Positions 21,804 to 35,454 are shown, counted from the stretch's first letter. The stretch is DNA of 64,000 nucleotides from Nemertoderma westbladi (GCA_032718475.1 JAUCBJ010009040.1:1-64000); one strand, 5' to 3'. Program-made: numbers and translations. Notes: generated by a model from the letters alone, not told the origin.

Positions 21804-22849
21804 ATGTATCAACAAAGATTTCAGCATTAGTTTAAAATTAATCATTAAATATTATTGTCATAATATATTTCGCGAATATAAATGAATTTCCTTGACCTAG
21901 AGACAAAATTACTTAATTACTTAAAACATTTAATATTTTGTGACAAACAAGAGTTTCTGTCACAAATGGGTGTAACAATATCAGTTAGAACATTAATCTA
22001 ACTTAGTGGGTTAGGAGAGCAAAAATCGAACTTACTAAAAGTTAACAGTGACAGTTAATGTTTGTAACACAAAACTTTACATTAATCTTTTTTCATGTTT
22101 ACGATTTTTAACATTAACTTAATTCACGTAAGGATAAAAAGTACATCAATAAAATAATCATGGTATATATTGAATGTATTTTTCATTGTTTTAACATGTA
22201 CAATTATTTCATAACAAACATACGAATATATAAAAATAGAGCCAGCGAATGAATATGTACTGCAATAAGTTTGGTCGGTGTAACATTCCTCCTACAACCA
22301 AAGAGACTACCGGAATATCTAACCATTTATTTGTAATAATTGAATAAAATATATAAATTATCAAACACGTTTAAAACAGCTGATGTTACATAATATAATG
22401 GGGCATTTTAATCTAAATACTAAATACCTAAACAATATACACAATAACACAGAAATTAGTATCTGTAGAATAACTTTATAGAATAATAAAGAATATTATA
22501 GAATATTAACGTTCAATAAAATAGTAGTCTATGGATAGTATTGTGTTAATTAGGGATGCAACACAGCTCCGGCTCCGGAGCTCCGGCCCATTATACTGGC
22601 TCCGGCTCCGGGTAAATAAATCCGGAGCTTAACATGTTGAAATTCGAATAAAATAATAAAGTTTTTTTATTTATTTGTGTGAAATTAATTTCGCACTACC
22701 AAATCGCCATGGCGACATATTTCCCATCGCAGTGCGACATTATTTCTCAGTAAGTCCCTACGCAATACATTTTAATATGTTATGTCCAGTAGTTCCACGT
22801 ATTACATGGGAAAAAGTATAACTTTTTTCACATTAAATAAATAAGTTTC
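21804..22849. other. Left-arm non-coding stretch
   Basis: AT-rich arm sequence with its inverted match at about 61570-62623. It includes the GCTCCGGCTCCGGAGCTCCGG cluster near 22567 and the dispersed repeat also seen in intron 3 of the fibrinogen-domain gene (about 22665-22830). No gene is seen. Confidence 0.6.
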
Positions 22850-24008
22850 TGTAAAAGCTTTTGCGGATATAATCAGTCCCCTTGCCCGCAAAGTACCGTG
22901 TAGGTGTTTTAACGGACATAAAAGTCATTCTTCTGTATGTGTACTTTGGCGGACATAACAAGACACTAATGCCGCAATGCGTCAAATCCTCTAGCACAGT
23001 GTAGCTTTGATGATTCAGATTACGACATCTACCAGCTGGTTTGCTGGCATGGAAACGGCCGTTGGATCTATGGTTCTTTGTTCAGCTTAACAGCCAATCA
23101 GGGCGATTTTCACTTTATGCATGGAGATACTCTGCAGATCGTACTGGGCGAGTTCAGTATTGGTTTTTCCTATGCCAAGAACACCGGCTTTGGAATCATT
23201 CTGTTTTCAGACTCTAGCAAAACATTAGTAGGCTTAGATTATAGAAACGTATAACTGTTATCAAGTCAAGTCACACCACGGCACATATCTTAACATACCT
23301 CACTCATATTGTCAAACCTTTCACCGCATTATTTTACTGCTATTTACTGTTGGTTATTAATTGTATCAGTTGATTGAATATTGTTATACTTGGAGAATAT
23401 CGATAAATAACCCAAAAATCCCAATCTTCTTGATACACTAAAGGTTAGAGAGACCGGTTACATATAGCAATTGCGACTTATATTATCGTGGTTTTGGAGT
23501 GAATCTAATGCTATTTCATAGATACTACATGAGTCCATTGCTGTTCTCTTTATGTATGGTCAAATTCAGTGACTGTCGGCAAATCAGTGTGCAGTAGTGT
23601 GGTACCGGTAGTGTGCAAGAGTGATTGATAACTAAGCATCTCCTAAAGAATGCGCCTTATACATGAATCATAAGCCGTACCGTTGTGTTTAGTATAAGTC
23701 ATAGCTCTGTTTACATACTTAGAGAGCCACGTCCTAAAGGAACTGTCAAAATTTCCCGAAAGTGAATAATATTTGTCAGAGATTATATATCAACGATCAA
23801 TCGAATAATACAGTAGGCTTACACCGCAATAAGGTCTAAGCATCCGAATCCAGTCTCCCGGGTATATCCAGCGGGTGAATGATCGCGCATCGGCTGGCTT
23901 CGGCTAATGTAGTGCATCAAATATTGTCATAGGCTAAAGTCGATTTATAAACTGAAAGACATATAAATTTGGCAGGTTAAACTGCTGAAGGTCTTAAAAG
24001 CGCGAACA
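22850..24008 (+). repeat. 5' LTR of element 1
   Basis: 1,159 bp, TG...CA ends, matching 37126-38284. Segments include a repeated GGACATAA phrase near its start (three hits within 110 bp) and CAGTTGATTGAATATTG near its middle. Confidence 0.95.
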
Positions 24009-26081
24009 ATAACAGTTATAGCTTTCTTTATTGCCGTAAGCAATAAAGCTGAAGTACCGGTCGACCGGTAACCTGTAGGCCCAACTGCTCGAACCGGTAC
24101 TGCTGTAGGCCGGTAGGCCCAACTGCCCGAACCGGTACTGCTGTAACCTGTAAGCCTGTAGGCCCAACTGCCCGAACCGGTACTTATAGTACAAGTACAT
24201 CAGTATTATTTCGATTGTGATATTATACAATGGTAGGCTGTTTAAGAGATTAGGGACTGTACACCCCTTGTTTCTATTGGAGCTTATTTATTTCTGTCAG
24301 TTTTTATTTACCTGTAAGTTAATATTGAGCAGAAGACGTGTAAGCCTGCTCAGATTGTACAGATAATTTGTAGGCTGGACTGTTGTCTGACTGTTGTTAG
24401 GTCTGGAGAGATTGCGGCGTGTGTAGAGTCTGTCCGATAAAGTGCCAGTTGGGAACGTAGGGGCATCTTGAGTTGTATGGTAAACCCCCTCCGAAAGAAT
24501 AAGTCGTCCTACTCGGTTAGAACGCATACTCACTAACCATTTCGGAATCTGCATATACTGTAGTTTATTTAGGCTTGATAGTAGTCTGCCAGTGTTTAGT
24601 CTGTATTTTGTATGTATAGGCCTAGTCTGTACGGGTAGCATAATATTTCTTATTCAGATAATTTGTAGGCTGGATTGTTGTCTGGCTGTTGTTAGGTCTG
24701 AAGGGACTGCTGCGTGTGTAGAGTCTGTCCGATAAAGTGCCAGTTAGGAATGTAGGGGCATCTTGAGTTGTAAGGTAAACCCCCTCCGAAAGAATAAGTC
24801 GTACTACTGAGTTAGAACGCATACTAACTAACCATTTCGGAATCTGCACATATTGTAGTTTATTTAGGCTTGATAGTAGTCTTCCAGCGTTTGGTCTGTA
24901 TTTTGTTTGAGTAGTTTGTACGCGTAGCACAATATTTATTATTCAGAGTTTATGCGATTATTCGCAACATTCACAACCCCAAGTTTATTCCTACAGTAAT
25001 TGTGCTTGTTATACATACGGTTATAGTTAAATTAACCCCGGTACTACACGGGCTGCTTGGCGTAGGTAAAGACTGGTGATTTTGTGCCCTGGTCACTCCA
25101 GCAGATGCCGTGGTTCTTTTAACTGTTCAAGTATATTTAACTGCTGGTTATTTGTTATACAAGTACTTGTACCTAATTTAGGGTTTAGTGTACAGTGCTT
25201 TCCTAAAGTAATTAGTGTGTAGGCAGTATATTTGTGTTGTAAAGTGGTTAATAGGCACGTTAGTTCTGGTAGACTGCGGTAATTAACCTCTAGGTAGGAA
25301 CACTCCGTGAAACATAACGTAGTACTTATAGCGATATGGCTATAAGTCGCCAGACGGTGGTATTTTTCCTATCTGGACAACGCAGTATATTTACTACTAC
25401 TTTACTATTTTCAAATACCGTAGTATCATGTCCGTTGTAATAACCAGATATTCTAACCCTTTGTTAGGCTGGTTTGTAGTTCCCTGTCAAATTACCCTAA
25501 AAATTCGTACGTATACTTTTTGTGTGTTTATTTAGAGATTGTAATCTCACCTTATATTGTACGTAATTCGTAGCTAAGTAACTTAGGCCAGTAGAATTAT
25601 TTGTTTTAGTGTCCAATAAGTAGCACTTCACTGAGAGCGCACAGCTGCTGTGTAGTGATTGCTTTCCAGAAATAGTAACATCTATTTCAATAGAGAAACA
25701 AAACCCCTCATACGGGTATATATCTTTTAAATCAACTCAAAGGTTTATAAACTAGTAGGCCTGTCGTACAACAATTAGGTCTTAATATCAGTTGGACTAC
25801 TGCTTGAATAACGGTAATAAAGTAAACTAATATCTATCTATAGAGTATCTACTACTAGTATCTATAATAGGCTTATTATATATTTGTATATATTTGCGCT
25901 GAAATTATATACCGGTATTCTGTGACAAACCTAGTCTGCAATACTTATTTATACTATAAGTGTATACCGGTATTTTAATATATTGTAATTGATTACCGGT
26001 ACTAGGCCAACAGTCATACTGAATTACTAGACTTGCTTTAACTGTAACTATAGCAGTAGGCATCCAACTGTATAAACAAAT
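24009..26081 (+). other. Leader of LTR element 1, with 295-bp tandem repeat
   Basis: Immediately after the LTR the sequence reads ATAACAGTTATAGC. This lacks the TGG start expected of a primer binding site complementary to a tRNA 3' end, and copy 2 has ATAACAGATATTGC. A 295-bp segment beginning AGATAATTTGTAGGCTGG occurs twice in tandem (24361-24655 and 24656-24950). Several ACCGGTA palindromes are present. Open frames here are antisense and not conserved as protein. The leader is unusually long (2.1 kb). Confidence 0.7.
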
Positions 26082-29000
26082 ATGTCTGACACAAAGCAAA
26101 ACCTGTCAGACAGTCTAATCGATACAACCATTTGTGACCCAGATAGGAGTGTGGAACGTTTAAGACCGAAGTTCAGCTCACCTCCTACTGTAAGAAATGT
26201 CATCCCTCCAGTAGTAGTATCAGACCCTAGGCTAATCCAACACCTTAGGTCTATCATCGGCACTTGGGCCCAAGTCAAGCGGGATCAGGAAGCAGCTGTT
26301 AAACAGCAACAACATCCTAGCCAAGAACTTAGATCCCAGCGACCCGATAGCTCCAGTAGTTCAGATACTGTAGAGCTGACCCCCGAACGCGGAGTGAAGA
26401 TGGCAGATACGGTTTATTCGGATCCCCTTCTCACTCTTCCTGCAGCAGTACTAACTACGGTATTGATTGCGGTGGAGGAACACCAAGTCGATTGGGCGAG
26501 AAGTAAGCGATCGACACAAGACAGTTATGCGGGATACGTAAGGGAAGAATTGATGTCTATTGTCGAGTCGCAATGGAACTTCTCTGGACCCGGACTCCCG
26601 TTAGACTTATCAGAAGCTACCTGGGAAGACATACACAGGATGGGAGTGACAAAAAACACAATGGATCCAGCTGTTTGGAAGAGGTCGGCAGCAGGATATG
26701 TACAGGGATTCTTCGGCTCCTTGGAGCGATTAGAGGAACAACTGTTTCGACAACCCCAAGGACCTCAAGAGCAGGAAGAGCTGCTTTATCAAGTACGCGA
26801 AAGAACTCTACGCATTAGACTAATCTTATCGGCCTTTGAGGAGGCTTCGAAAAGAAGACAGGACACGTCGTTGCAAGTTGCTGTCAAGACTTGGTTCCAG
26901 CGGGTAGGTCTCAAGGTTCAAGAAACGGCGCAGTGGAAATTTCAGCTGGCTGAGCGACCAACCTATGCAGAATCCACCGACGCCACCTTTTCTCAAGTGG
27001 AAAGCGAAGTGACAGCAGAGAAACCGCAAACGAGAGACGCTATCAACATCTATCTGTCAGACTATCAGCGGTTCCTGGATGATAAAGAGTTGAGGAGACG
27101 TCTGTCTGGACTTCGCCCTGATAGTGAAGGAGCCAAGCTTGTGTTGGACTCAATCGATGCAGAAATGTTAGCCGCAAACCAAGCTAAATTTGATGAACGA
27201 CTCCGCCTCGCTAGAGTCCAAGAAGAACAAGTAAAGAAAAAACGAATAGAAGACAGAAAGGCAACAGCAGTAGCAGCGGCAATTGCAACGGCCGAAGCGG
27301 AAAGAAAGGCGGCAGAAGCAGCGGCAATGGCAACGACCGAAGCGGAAAGAAAAGCGGCAGTAGCAGTGGCAGTGGCAGCGGCCAAAGCGGAAAGAAAAGC
27401 AGCGGAGGCAGTGGCAGAAGCAGAACGGAGAGCGTCTGAAGAGACCACCCAACTGGAGTTGGAAAATCTTCAAGAGACGCAAGACTATATAAATAAACAG
27501 TTAACAGCTAGTCAAATGCAGATGATGAGTCGATCTACTCCCAAGCGACAGGGATTTACATCCTGTGATGAAGGCGATACCACCGATCCTGAAGGCGGAG
27601 GACATAGATCTCGTCTAAGTAGGCGTAGAAGAACGTCTCACCGTCAGAAATTGCCTGATTTGCCTCCAGCTGTTAGAAGACAACTAGCTAGCACAGACTT
27701 AGGTAGTACAGAACCCACAGACCTAAATATTACTGTAAACAGACTCCCTACTATAGTAGATGAGCCTGAAATAATTAGGCCTGTTCTCGAAGCCACCCCT
27801 TTGGTGAGAGAGACCCCTGTACTCCCCGAACCTACCACCAAATTCCCTTTGCACAGTACTAACTGCCTGTACCCGGTGGTGCAGCCCAGGAGAATGTCCC
27901 GGTCCTGGACGCCGAGAGAGAAATCCAAGATTTGTCTCCCGTCATCCCGCGTCGGCCCGCTACTATGTTGGCGACTCCCGCTTCAGCGGTCGAGTGGGTA
28001 GATGAGGGACGGCGGGAGATGGGTCTCTTGCTTGGGCAGCTGAGGGAACACTGGGAATGTTCCTCCCGGCAGGTCCGAGATTTAGAAGGGACTGTCCACC
28101 AGCTCAAGGGAACAGTAAGGGAAAGTAGGTTAGAGTTGCAAGAAGTGCAGCAAAGTATCGCGCTAGAACGCGACAAATTAGTAAATATACAAAAGGGTAT
28201 ACCAACACCCCCTGTAACCATGTGTCAACCCGTTAGGTCTGAAGTATTTCATGCGCAAAGTGTGGAGCCTACACGCGTCTATACTGCTAGTGAAGTAGAA
28301 ACTCCTATAGTAAATCCTATTAAGGGTGATTATAAACCTGTTGATAATAATATTCCATATAGACCTGATAATAATCCGAGAAATTTATATACCGATAATT
28401 CGATATTAAATAACACGATGGTCCAAGAAAGCTTTACGCGTCAGATGGCTAGAACAGAAGCCTGTCAAGCGGTCAAAGTGGGAGAGATCGTCAAATTCAA
28501 TGGAGATGAGATTAAATGGTTACCTTTTAATGAATATTATAAAGATAACAATATACAGAACTCTGTACTATCTAACGGAGAGAAACTTAGATTCCTCATC
28601 GAGTGTTTAGAAGGACCTCCCAAGTTAATGGCATTAAAGTTTATTGGACATCCAGATGGATTAAGACAAGTTTGGGATACATTAAACATCAGGTATGGTA
28701 ATAGGAATAACATAGCTAAGTATTTGTATGCAAAATTAGTAGCCTGCCGAAAGTTCATTAGTAGCGGGATTATAGAGTTTTCCGATGATATTCAGGAGGT
28801 CTGTAGACAATTGGATTGGCTAGGTAAGTCTCATGAATATCAGAGTTCCATGGTTATTGGAGCCGTAGCCTCTACTTTACCAAAGGGTGGAGTAGGTACA
28901 CGCTGGGATAAAAAAGTGTTGTATATGATGGAGCAACAACGACGAGACCCTACCATGGCTGATCTCATGTCATTCTTAGATGGAGAAGTAAAATTACAAC

Positions 29001-29146
29001 TCATAAAGCAGTCCCGAGAGAAAACACTGGAAAATAAGGTAAGTGAGAAACCCGTTTCTAGGAGAAAAGTAACCCCAGTGTGTTATACTGACGATGGCGA
29101 AAGCCAAGCTTCTCAAGAAGATGACAGCGGGAAGGACACTGACTGA
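26082..29146 (+). pseudogene. BEL/Pao Gag region, copy 1
   Basis: The frame opens at ATG 26082 (MSDTKQNLSDSLIDT). The first 350 or so residues have no recognised domain. An alanine-rich charged helix follows, with repeated AEAERKAA units (about 27230-27430), then a hydrophilic linker. Near 27865 the frame shifts by comparison with copy 2, and the protein continues in the frame open from about 27932. The Gag core of the DUF1759 type lies at about 28480-29000, with VKFNGDEIKWLPF, FLIECLEGPPKLMA and a LDWLGKSHEY-like segment. A TGA at 29144 cuts the frame before the zinc knuckles. Gag would form the particle. The long N-terminal extension is unusual for the group. Confidence 0.85.
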
Positions 29147-29893
29147 TCTTACTATGTTCACAAAACGGCGAAAGACGTAAGTAAATACAAGTCTCGAACC
29201 AATGATAGGAGAGAACAGGTAGCCAAGACTCCTCCTCAGTCTCTTAACAGAATTCACGGAAGAAAGCCCGAAGAAAGAACGAGAATGCATAACGTTATCC
29301 AAGGTAAAGTGAGTAACATCAAACCAAACTGTGCGCTGTGCGACGGGCCCCACCGTTTGAGTGCGTGTGCTGAATTCCTAAAGAAATCCCTGGTAGACAG
29401 ACGTGAAGTCATGTGGGATAAGCGGTTATGCTATAATTGCCTCAGACAAGGACACCAACGGCGAACCTGTTACTCCGACGTAAGGTGTGCAAATTGCGGT
29501 GCGAAACATCACATCTTGTTACACAGTGAATTCGAACAAAACAGCCCGAGTCAGGTAAGTGAGCCCAAACTACATGTCCAATTCAGTGATGTAAATGACA
29601 CTGATCAAGGATCTGAGATGGAAGGATTCTATACGGACGAATTCTCCGATGCCAACGAATCCTGTTACCTAATAAATACCGCAGTGTATCGAGCACTTAC
29701 GTATGAAAAGGACACCGATAATGAGTTCCCCCCAACTACCTTTGACAGACAACCATCTTGGAAGGCTCCAACTTCCAACGTAGGAATCCGAGAATTTCCT
29801 GTAGTGCAGGTAAGAGTTTACGGTCCTGACAAAAGTTACATAGTGAACGCCCTCCTTGACTCCGGCAGCACAAGAACATTCATCGACCAATAA
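29147..29893 (+). pseudogene. BEL/Pao zinc knuckles and protease start, copy 1
   Basis: In the same frame as the Gag core, beyond the TGA. Cysteine motifs are CALCDGPHRLSAC, a canonical CCHC knuckle CYNCLRQGHQRRTC and CANCGAKHHILLH (about 29330-29525), which bind the RNA genome. Near 29855 the aspartic protease motif LLDSGSTRTFID of the DUF1758 family appears. A TAA at 29891 replaces the codon that is Lys-Glu in copy 2, so the protease is cut just after its active site. Confidence 0.85.
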
Positions 29894-32122
29894 CTAGCCG
29901 AAGACATCTTTGCTGGACAACCCAAATTCCAAACTAAGTTAAACATGTCAGGAATTATGCAGGTTTGGAAATCTACCATAATTGCAGATTATTATGTAGG
30001 TGCGTTATCCACCCCCCAGGATAAATTAGGAGTACAAAGTATAAGGTCAGTAAAAATGGTGGCGATAAAGAACTTTGCTACTACCCAAGTAGAACCTTAT
30101 AACTGGGACGAGGACGAGTGCATCCAGCAACTTAAGATACCTCGATTCCACACAGATTATCCTGGAGTGCAAATACTCATCGGCCAAAACGCGCATGAGG
30201 CGCTCGAGACATTAGAGAAATGGCCTGCTCAACCGCAGCCACTACAAACCTATGCGGTAAGAACTAGAGTAGGTTGGTACTTTACTAGCCCTTCCCGTAG
30301 AACTCTCAAAGAGAGATTATCCCAAGAACAAGTATACCAAGTAAATGAATGGGAAGTGGAGAGCAGTGAGGTGGACGAACCAACTGAGGGAACACCATAC
30401 TCCTCAGATAATGACAACATCTTCCAACTCTTCGACGAAGAGAACACAATCGACCTTCTTACAGAAAACGAAACTTGGCAAAACCAGGTGAACCTATGTC
30501 AACTGAGTCGCCCATCGGGACCAATTAACTACAATGACGAACTCAATGACGAGATAGAGCGCTACAACGCTAGGACTCGGGACGAGCTCGCCGTACGATT
30601 CTTTACTCAAGAGGTGGTAGAGCCCAATTCATACGATAAGGCCCTATCGGTAGAAGAAGAAAGAGCCAAGCAGATCCAGGAGACAACTACACGTTTTCTA
30701 AAAGATCAAGGTAGATATGAAATTGGCCTACCATTTCGAAAACGAGAACCTAGATTTATAAACAACCGACCCTTGGCGGAGAAAAGAATCGCTCAATTAC
30801 ATCGAAGCCTTACGGCAAATGCTTCAGCTAAAGAAATGTACCAAACGCAGTTGAAGAAATTTATTAACAAAGGATATACGGAGCGAGTACCGGAAGAAAC
30901 ACCCATAACGGAGAGAACGTACTATCTAACACATCATTACGTTCCCAAACCCGGTAAACCCCATGAAGTACGGGTCGTATTTGATGGCTCCGCCCTATAC
31001 ATGGGCCAATCCCTCAATTCCGAGTTGTTACCAGGACCCAACTTACTCCAATCCTTGTTGGGAATACTTTTAAGATTAAGACAATATTCCATCGCATTCG
31101 CCTCCGATATAGAAGGAATGTTCTTACAAGTCAAGGCGCTGAATAGGGATAGAGACAGCCTAAGATTTCTGTGGTGGCCTGAAGGAGATCTCAACCAGAA
31201 ACCGGTGGAGTACTGGATGACCATCCAGGCTTTTGTGATCATATCAAGCCCTTCAAACGCCTGCTCAGTGGTGCGGACCACTGCGGATGACAACTGGGAC
31301 GCCTTCTCTAAAGAGGTGATTGACAACATCAAACGGGATATATACATGGACGACAATCTAAAGTCCCTTCCATCCGTAGCAGAAGCCATTGATGTCGCGA
31401 AAGGAACGGTTGAGTGCTTGAAAAGAGGTGGATTTCGACTGACTAAATTCACCAGCAACTCCCGTGAGTTTCTGGAATTGATACCGGTAGAAGACTGAGG
31501 AGCAAAAGGCCTAGACTTAATAAAAGACGATCTTCCAGAAACCAAGACGCTTGGCTTGAAATGGAACACTGAGAGAGATATCTTGTTTTTTCAGCTAAAA
31601 CAGCGAGATAATCCAGTTTGGACCAAACGGATTTGTTTAAGTATCCTGAGCACTTATTTCGATCCATTGGGATTTATTAGCCCAGTTATCTTGATTGCTC
31701 GGAGTTTAGTACAACAAATGTGGCTCGAAAACCATTCATGGGACGATCCACTTAAGGGAGAACTATTAAAGAAGTGGATGAAATGGGAAGATTCTCTACC
31801 AGCCATCGAGAACTTTATAATTTCCTGTTCATATTTTGGTCATGTTCTCCCTACGTATTCCTATCAACTCCATGTGTTTGGAGACGCTAGCGATATGGGA
31901 ATAGGAATAGTAGCATACCTGCGAGTCGAAACTCCGGATGGAATCAAAGTCGCCTTGGTTACCTCTAAGGCATTGATTAACATCAAGTTGAAGGTTCCTC
32001 GAGCGGAGTTAAAGGCGGCTCTATACACTACAGCCATCGGCCAGAATGTAACTGAACAGATCGATTACCCACTGGAGAAAACTGTTTACTGGACCGATGC
32101 TTTACTCGTGTTGAGTATATAA
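29894..32122 (+). pseudogene. BEL/Pao protease remainder, reverse transcriptase and RNase H, copy 1
   Basis: The frame from 29894 covers the rest of the protease and a linker, then reverse transcriptase. RT landmarks are HHYVPKPGKPHEVRVVFDGS (about 30930), FASDIEGMFLQV with the first catalytic Asp (about 31090) and the YMDD box (about 31345). A TGA at 31496 breaks it. Beyond it the Peptidase_A17-type connector has LSTYFDPLGFISP. RNase H follows with FGDASDMG, PRAELKAA and YWTD (about 31875-32105), giving the Asp, Glu, Asp set. A one-base loss near 32118 shifts the frame into a stop. The order protease-RT-RNase H-integrase with this sequence type identifies BEL/Pao. Confidence 0.9.
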
Positions 32123-34228
32123 CCAATGAAGTCTGTCAGTTCAGCGTCTTTGTTACCAACAGAGTAGCCATTATTCTTAGTCGCACGAAGATAGATCAAT
32201 GGAGACATTGCCCTGGTACGATTAATCCAGCCGACATCGCCTCCAGGGGAGCAACTCCACAGGAACTGATAGATACTCCAGATTGGTTGGGTGGACCCGA
32301 CTTCCTGAGCAAGGAAGAGGATGAATGGCCTCCTTACCTTACTACGGCTGAGATCAGACAAGCCAAGGGAGCGGAGAAAGTTAAACCTAAAACCCGGGCG
32401 AGTAAATCGAAGTTATTTAAACCGGTGATAGATCTATCTGTATTACATACTTCTGGAAACAATGCTTCGGATCCACAATCCCTCACCACAAATAAGTCTG
32501 TTGTGGAAATTAGAGATAGAGATTGGAAATCTAGAATACCAGACGTCTCGCAAGGAATCTCACCCTTGCTGCAGAGAGCGATACATCAATATAGTTCCTG
32601 GAATCGGCTCTGTAAGGCCGTCACATATTTAAAGCGATGTTTTTATCATCATTACTCCAGGACGAAGACCACTAGTGATACCGCTCCATTGACATCTGCG
32701 CAAGTTCATGTTGTTAAAGATCTTCCCAAATATAAGATATCCGACCGGTTTCTAAAAGAGAAGATCAGTTACCCGGAGCATGAAGAAACCAATAAGCAGA
32801 TACTGAGACTCCTGCAATGCTATGAGGATTCCGATAAGTATTTCCTGTTGTTGAGAAATCCACAGATGCGCTTAAGGGATCGCTTCTCTAGCACAATTAT
32901 AGATGGGTTAATACGTGTTGGAGGAAGACTCACTAATGCTCCATCATCCTTTGACACTAAATTCCCCATACTCATTAGAAATCTTGAAGTACAAATCAAG
33001 ATGATTGTAGATGTTCACAGTAAACTTTATCATGCTGGTAGAGAACAACTTCTTAGCAAAATTCGAACTCGCTATTATTTTTATAAACCCCGTAGAGCTC
33101 TGAACCAAGTTCTTAGGAACTGCATACCCTGTAGGAAAGCATTCAGTAGGCCTTTAACACAGCGAGAGGCAGAATTACCTAGGGAACGAGTAAGCTTCTA
33201 TGAACCACCCTTTACTAATACCGGTGTGGATTTATTTGGCCCTATTGAAGTATATCGTGCTAGGACTATAGTCAAGAGATGGTGTGTCATCTTTGTCTGC
33301 ATGACTTGTAGAGCTATCCATCTCGATATGGTGAACGATCTATCTACCAACAGCTTCGTCTTAAGTTTACGCCGACAGATCGCTCGCTTCGGAACTAGTA
33401 ACACGATGAGATCTGATAAGGGAACGAACTTCATTGGTGCCAACAACGAAATCCAGGCTTACGTAAAGGACTGGAACCAAAGACAGGTGGATGATCAGCT
33501 AAGGATAACAGCGTCTAGCTGGACCTTCAATGCCGCCGACGCCCCTTGGTGGGGAGGAAGTTGGGAGAGATTAATTAGAAGTGTCAAGACCGCATTTCAC
33601 TTTATAGTGCCGTGCTGCGCGTATCTCACCGACGAACTTTTGCGGACGTTAATGGAGGAAATCGCTGCCTATCTCAACGAGAGACCGCTTATGCCAGTCT
33701 TATCGAGTCCCGATTCCCTGGAAGCGCTAACACCCGCGCACTTCCTACTTAAGAAACCTGTAGCCATGCTCCCACGATCGGAGATCGCTGACGGAGACGA
33801 ATACTGCCGTCAAACTTGGCAACTTATGCAGTTGCTATCCCGTCGTTTCGCTGACCATTTCGAGAAACATTATCTGCCCACGCTACAACTTCGAACTAAG
33901 TGGTTTGCGCAGCAAGAAAACGTCAGCGCCGGAGACATGGTGCTTATTGTAGATTCAGACCTTCCACGTAAAACGGTGTCAGACAGGTCGTATCATCGAG
34001 ACTCACATCTCGGATGATGGTTTAGTGCGCTCGGTAGAACTCGTCATCATGCGGCGTAACTTCAAGAAACCAGGCATAATCTTCGAGACGCAACAGCTCA
34101 ACCGCCCAGTTGGTCGTTTATGTTTACTGGAAAGAGACCGAGAACTCTCCGGAAACTATGGAAGGCAAGACACTCTTCCCACGACCACCTCCCTAATTCC
34201 TCAAACATCTAGGGGCTCCCCAACGTAA
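32123..34228 (+). pseudogene. BEL/Pao integrase, copy 1
   Basis: The frame is open from 32287 to 34017. It contains an HHCC zinc-binding module (HSKLYHAGREQL ... CIPCRK, about 33010-33135). The catalytic core has TGVDLFGPIEV (first Asp, about 33225), RSDKGTNFIGA (second Asp, about 33410) and WWGGSWERLIRS (Glu, about 33550). A DUF5641-type tail has WFAQQENVSAGDMVLIVD (about 33900). A frameshift near 33975 moves the last 70 residues (34025-34228) to another frame. The enzyme would insert the cDNA with 5-bp staggering, matching the duplications seen. Confidence 0.9.
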
Positions 34229-35454
34229 TACGTCTGGAGTGGGTGCATGACTATATTATTTTATCTATTTTATTATATTTTTATATCCCTCTATGTATGG
34301 ATTATTATGTACTTTATTATAATCGTTTTATTTAATTTTATTTAGTAGAATGCTATTTTAACGATTATTTAGTAGATTAGTGCAATATATATTAGTGTTT
34401 ATTAATTAATTACATATATTATATATTTAGTGTGACGGCGAGAAATAATTCTTTTCTCTTTCCTTACTGTCCGTATTATATTATAAATGCGAGACTACAG
34501 TAAGATGACATGTCCGTACTTATTAAAGTACAATAAAGCTCCTACTATTTTTAAGTATTATTGGTAGGCAGAGTATTAGGAGTGCAAAGTTCAGATCCTC
34601 GGGTCTCGGCTAAACCAAGCTCTGGGTAGACCTTGGAAACAACTTGCCTCTTCACACTGACATTGCTTCGTGCGATATTGCTCTTCTACCTTATATTAAA
34701 TAATACATATAGTAGCGTGATGTCCCTTTAACAGTAGCGTAAAACGCAAAATAAACCTGTTAAACCTTTTGACCACCTATAATTCTAGTCGATTAAGATA
34801 TCGTGGCACCCACCGATATACTTAAAAGACAAATTCTAGAATCAGTGGTTAACGTCCCCAGACAAGCTCTGGAATAAAATTGTGTCAATTTTACCATCAA
34901 ATAATAAAATTCACGGGAATAAATCTAAATTCATATCTTTAATGAATTCAATAAATTGTCATTTTATGCAATTTATAACATTCCCAAAATTCCATTAATT
35001 AATAGATCACAGGAGTGGAGATTCACCCTATTGAGTGTATTAGAGTGCGAGAATCTCCAATATATAGTCAATAGCCGATAAAATTCATGAAATCATGCAT
35101 AAAGAGGATATTGACAATTAAAGAATTACTATTAAATAGCATCCCAGATCTGTATGCATGAGAATTACCCTAATTCTACCGCTAGCTTACCATAATGTCA
35201 CCATAGCAACACCCACGCTAGAATTAGAAGCAAGTTAAAAAGAACAATAGAAGGCTTGTCCCATTGCATAGTATAGGTAAGAAATAGCACACCGCTAGTA
35301 TCCAAGGATACATAATAATAACGTGGCATTCTGGAAGGCACTGACTAATGGACAAATGGCCTGTATGTGTACAATTGGTAACAGTTGTGTGGAATTTGTG
35401 CGTTTATAGGTGAATGTTACTACTAAAGTGTGTTTACAGTAGCGAGTTGCAATT
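34229..35454 (+). other. Non-coding stretch after pol, element 1
   Basis: AT-rich sequence conserved in copy 2. It includes GTGACGGCGAGAAATAATTC, an AATAAAGCTCC poly(A)-signal-like phrase at about 34550, and the segment ending GACAAGCTCTGGAATAAAATT (about 34780-34880). The latter is duplicated with a spacing of about 177 bp in copy 2. No gene is seen. It could include the end of a gag-pol message and the start of a separate ORF-X message. Confidence 0.6.

Noticed and set aside
24297-24930. Two similar antisense open frames in the LTR element leader
   Set aside because: The similarity is due to the 295-bp tandem repeat. They are antisense to the element and not preserved in copy 2.
27065-27482. 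Long antisense frames opposite the Gag helix repeats (also 53666-53989)
   Set aside because: They are shadows of the GCA/GAA-rich sense coding sequence.
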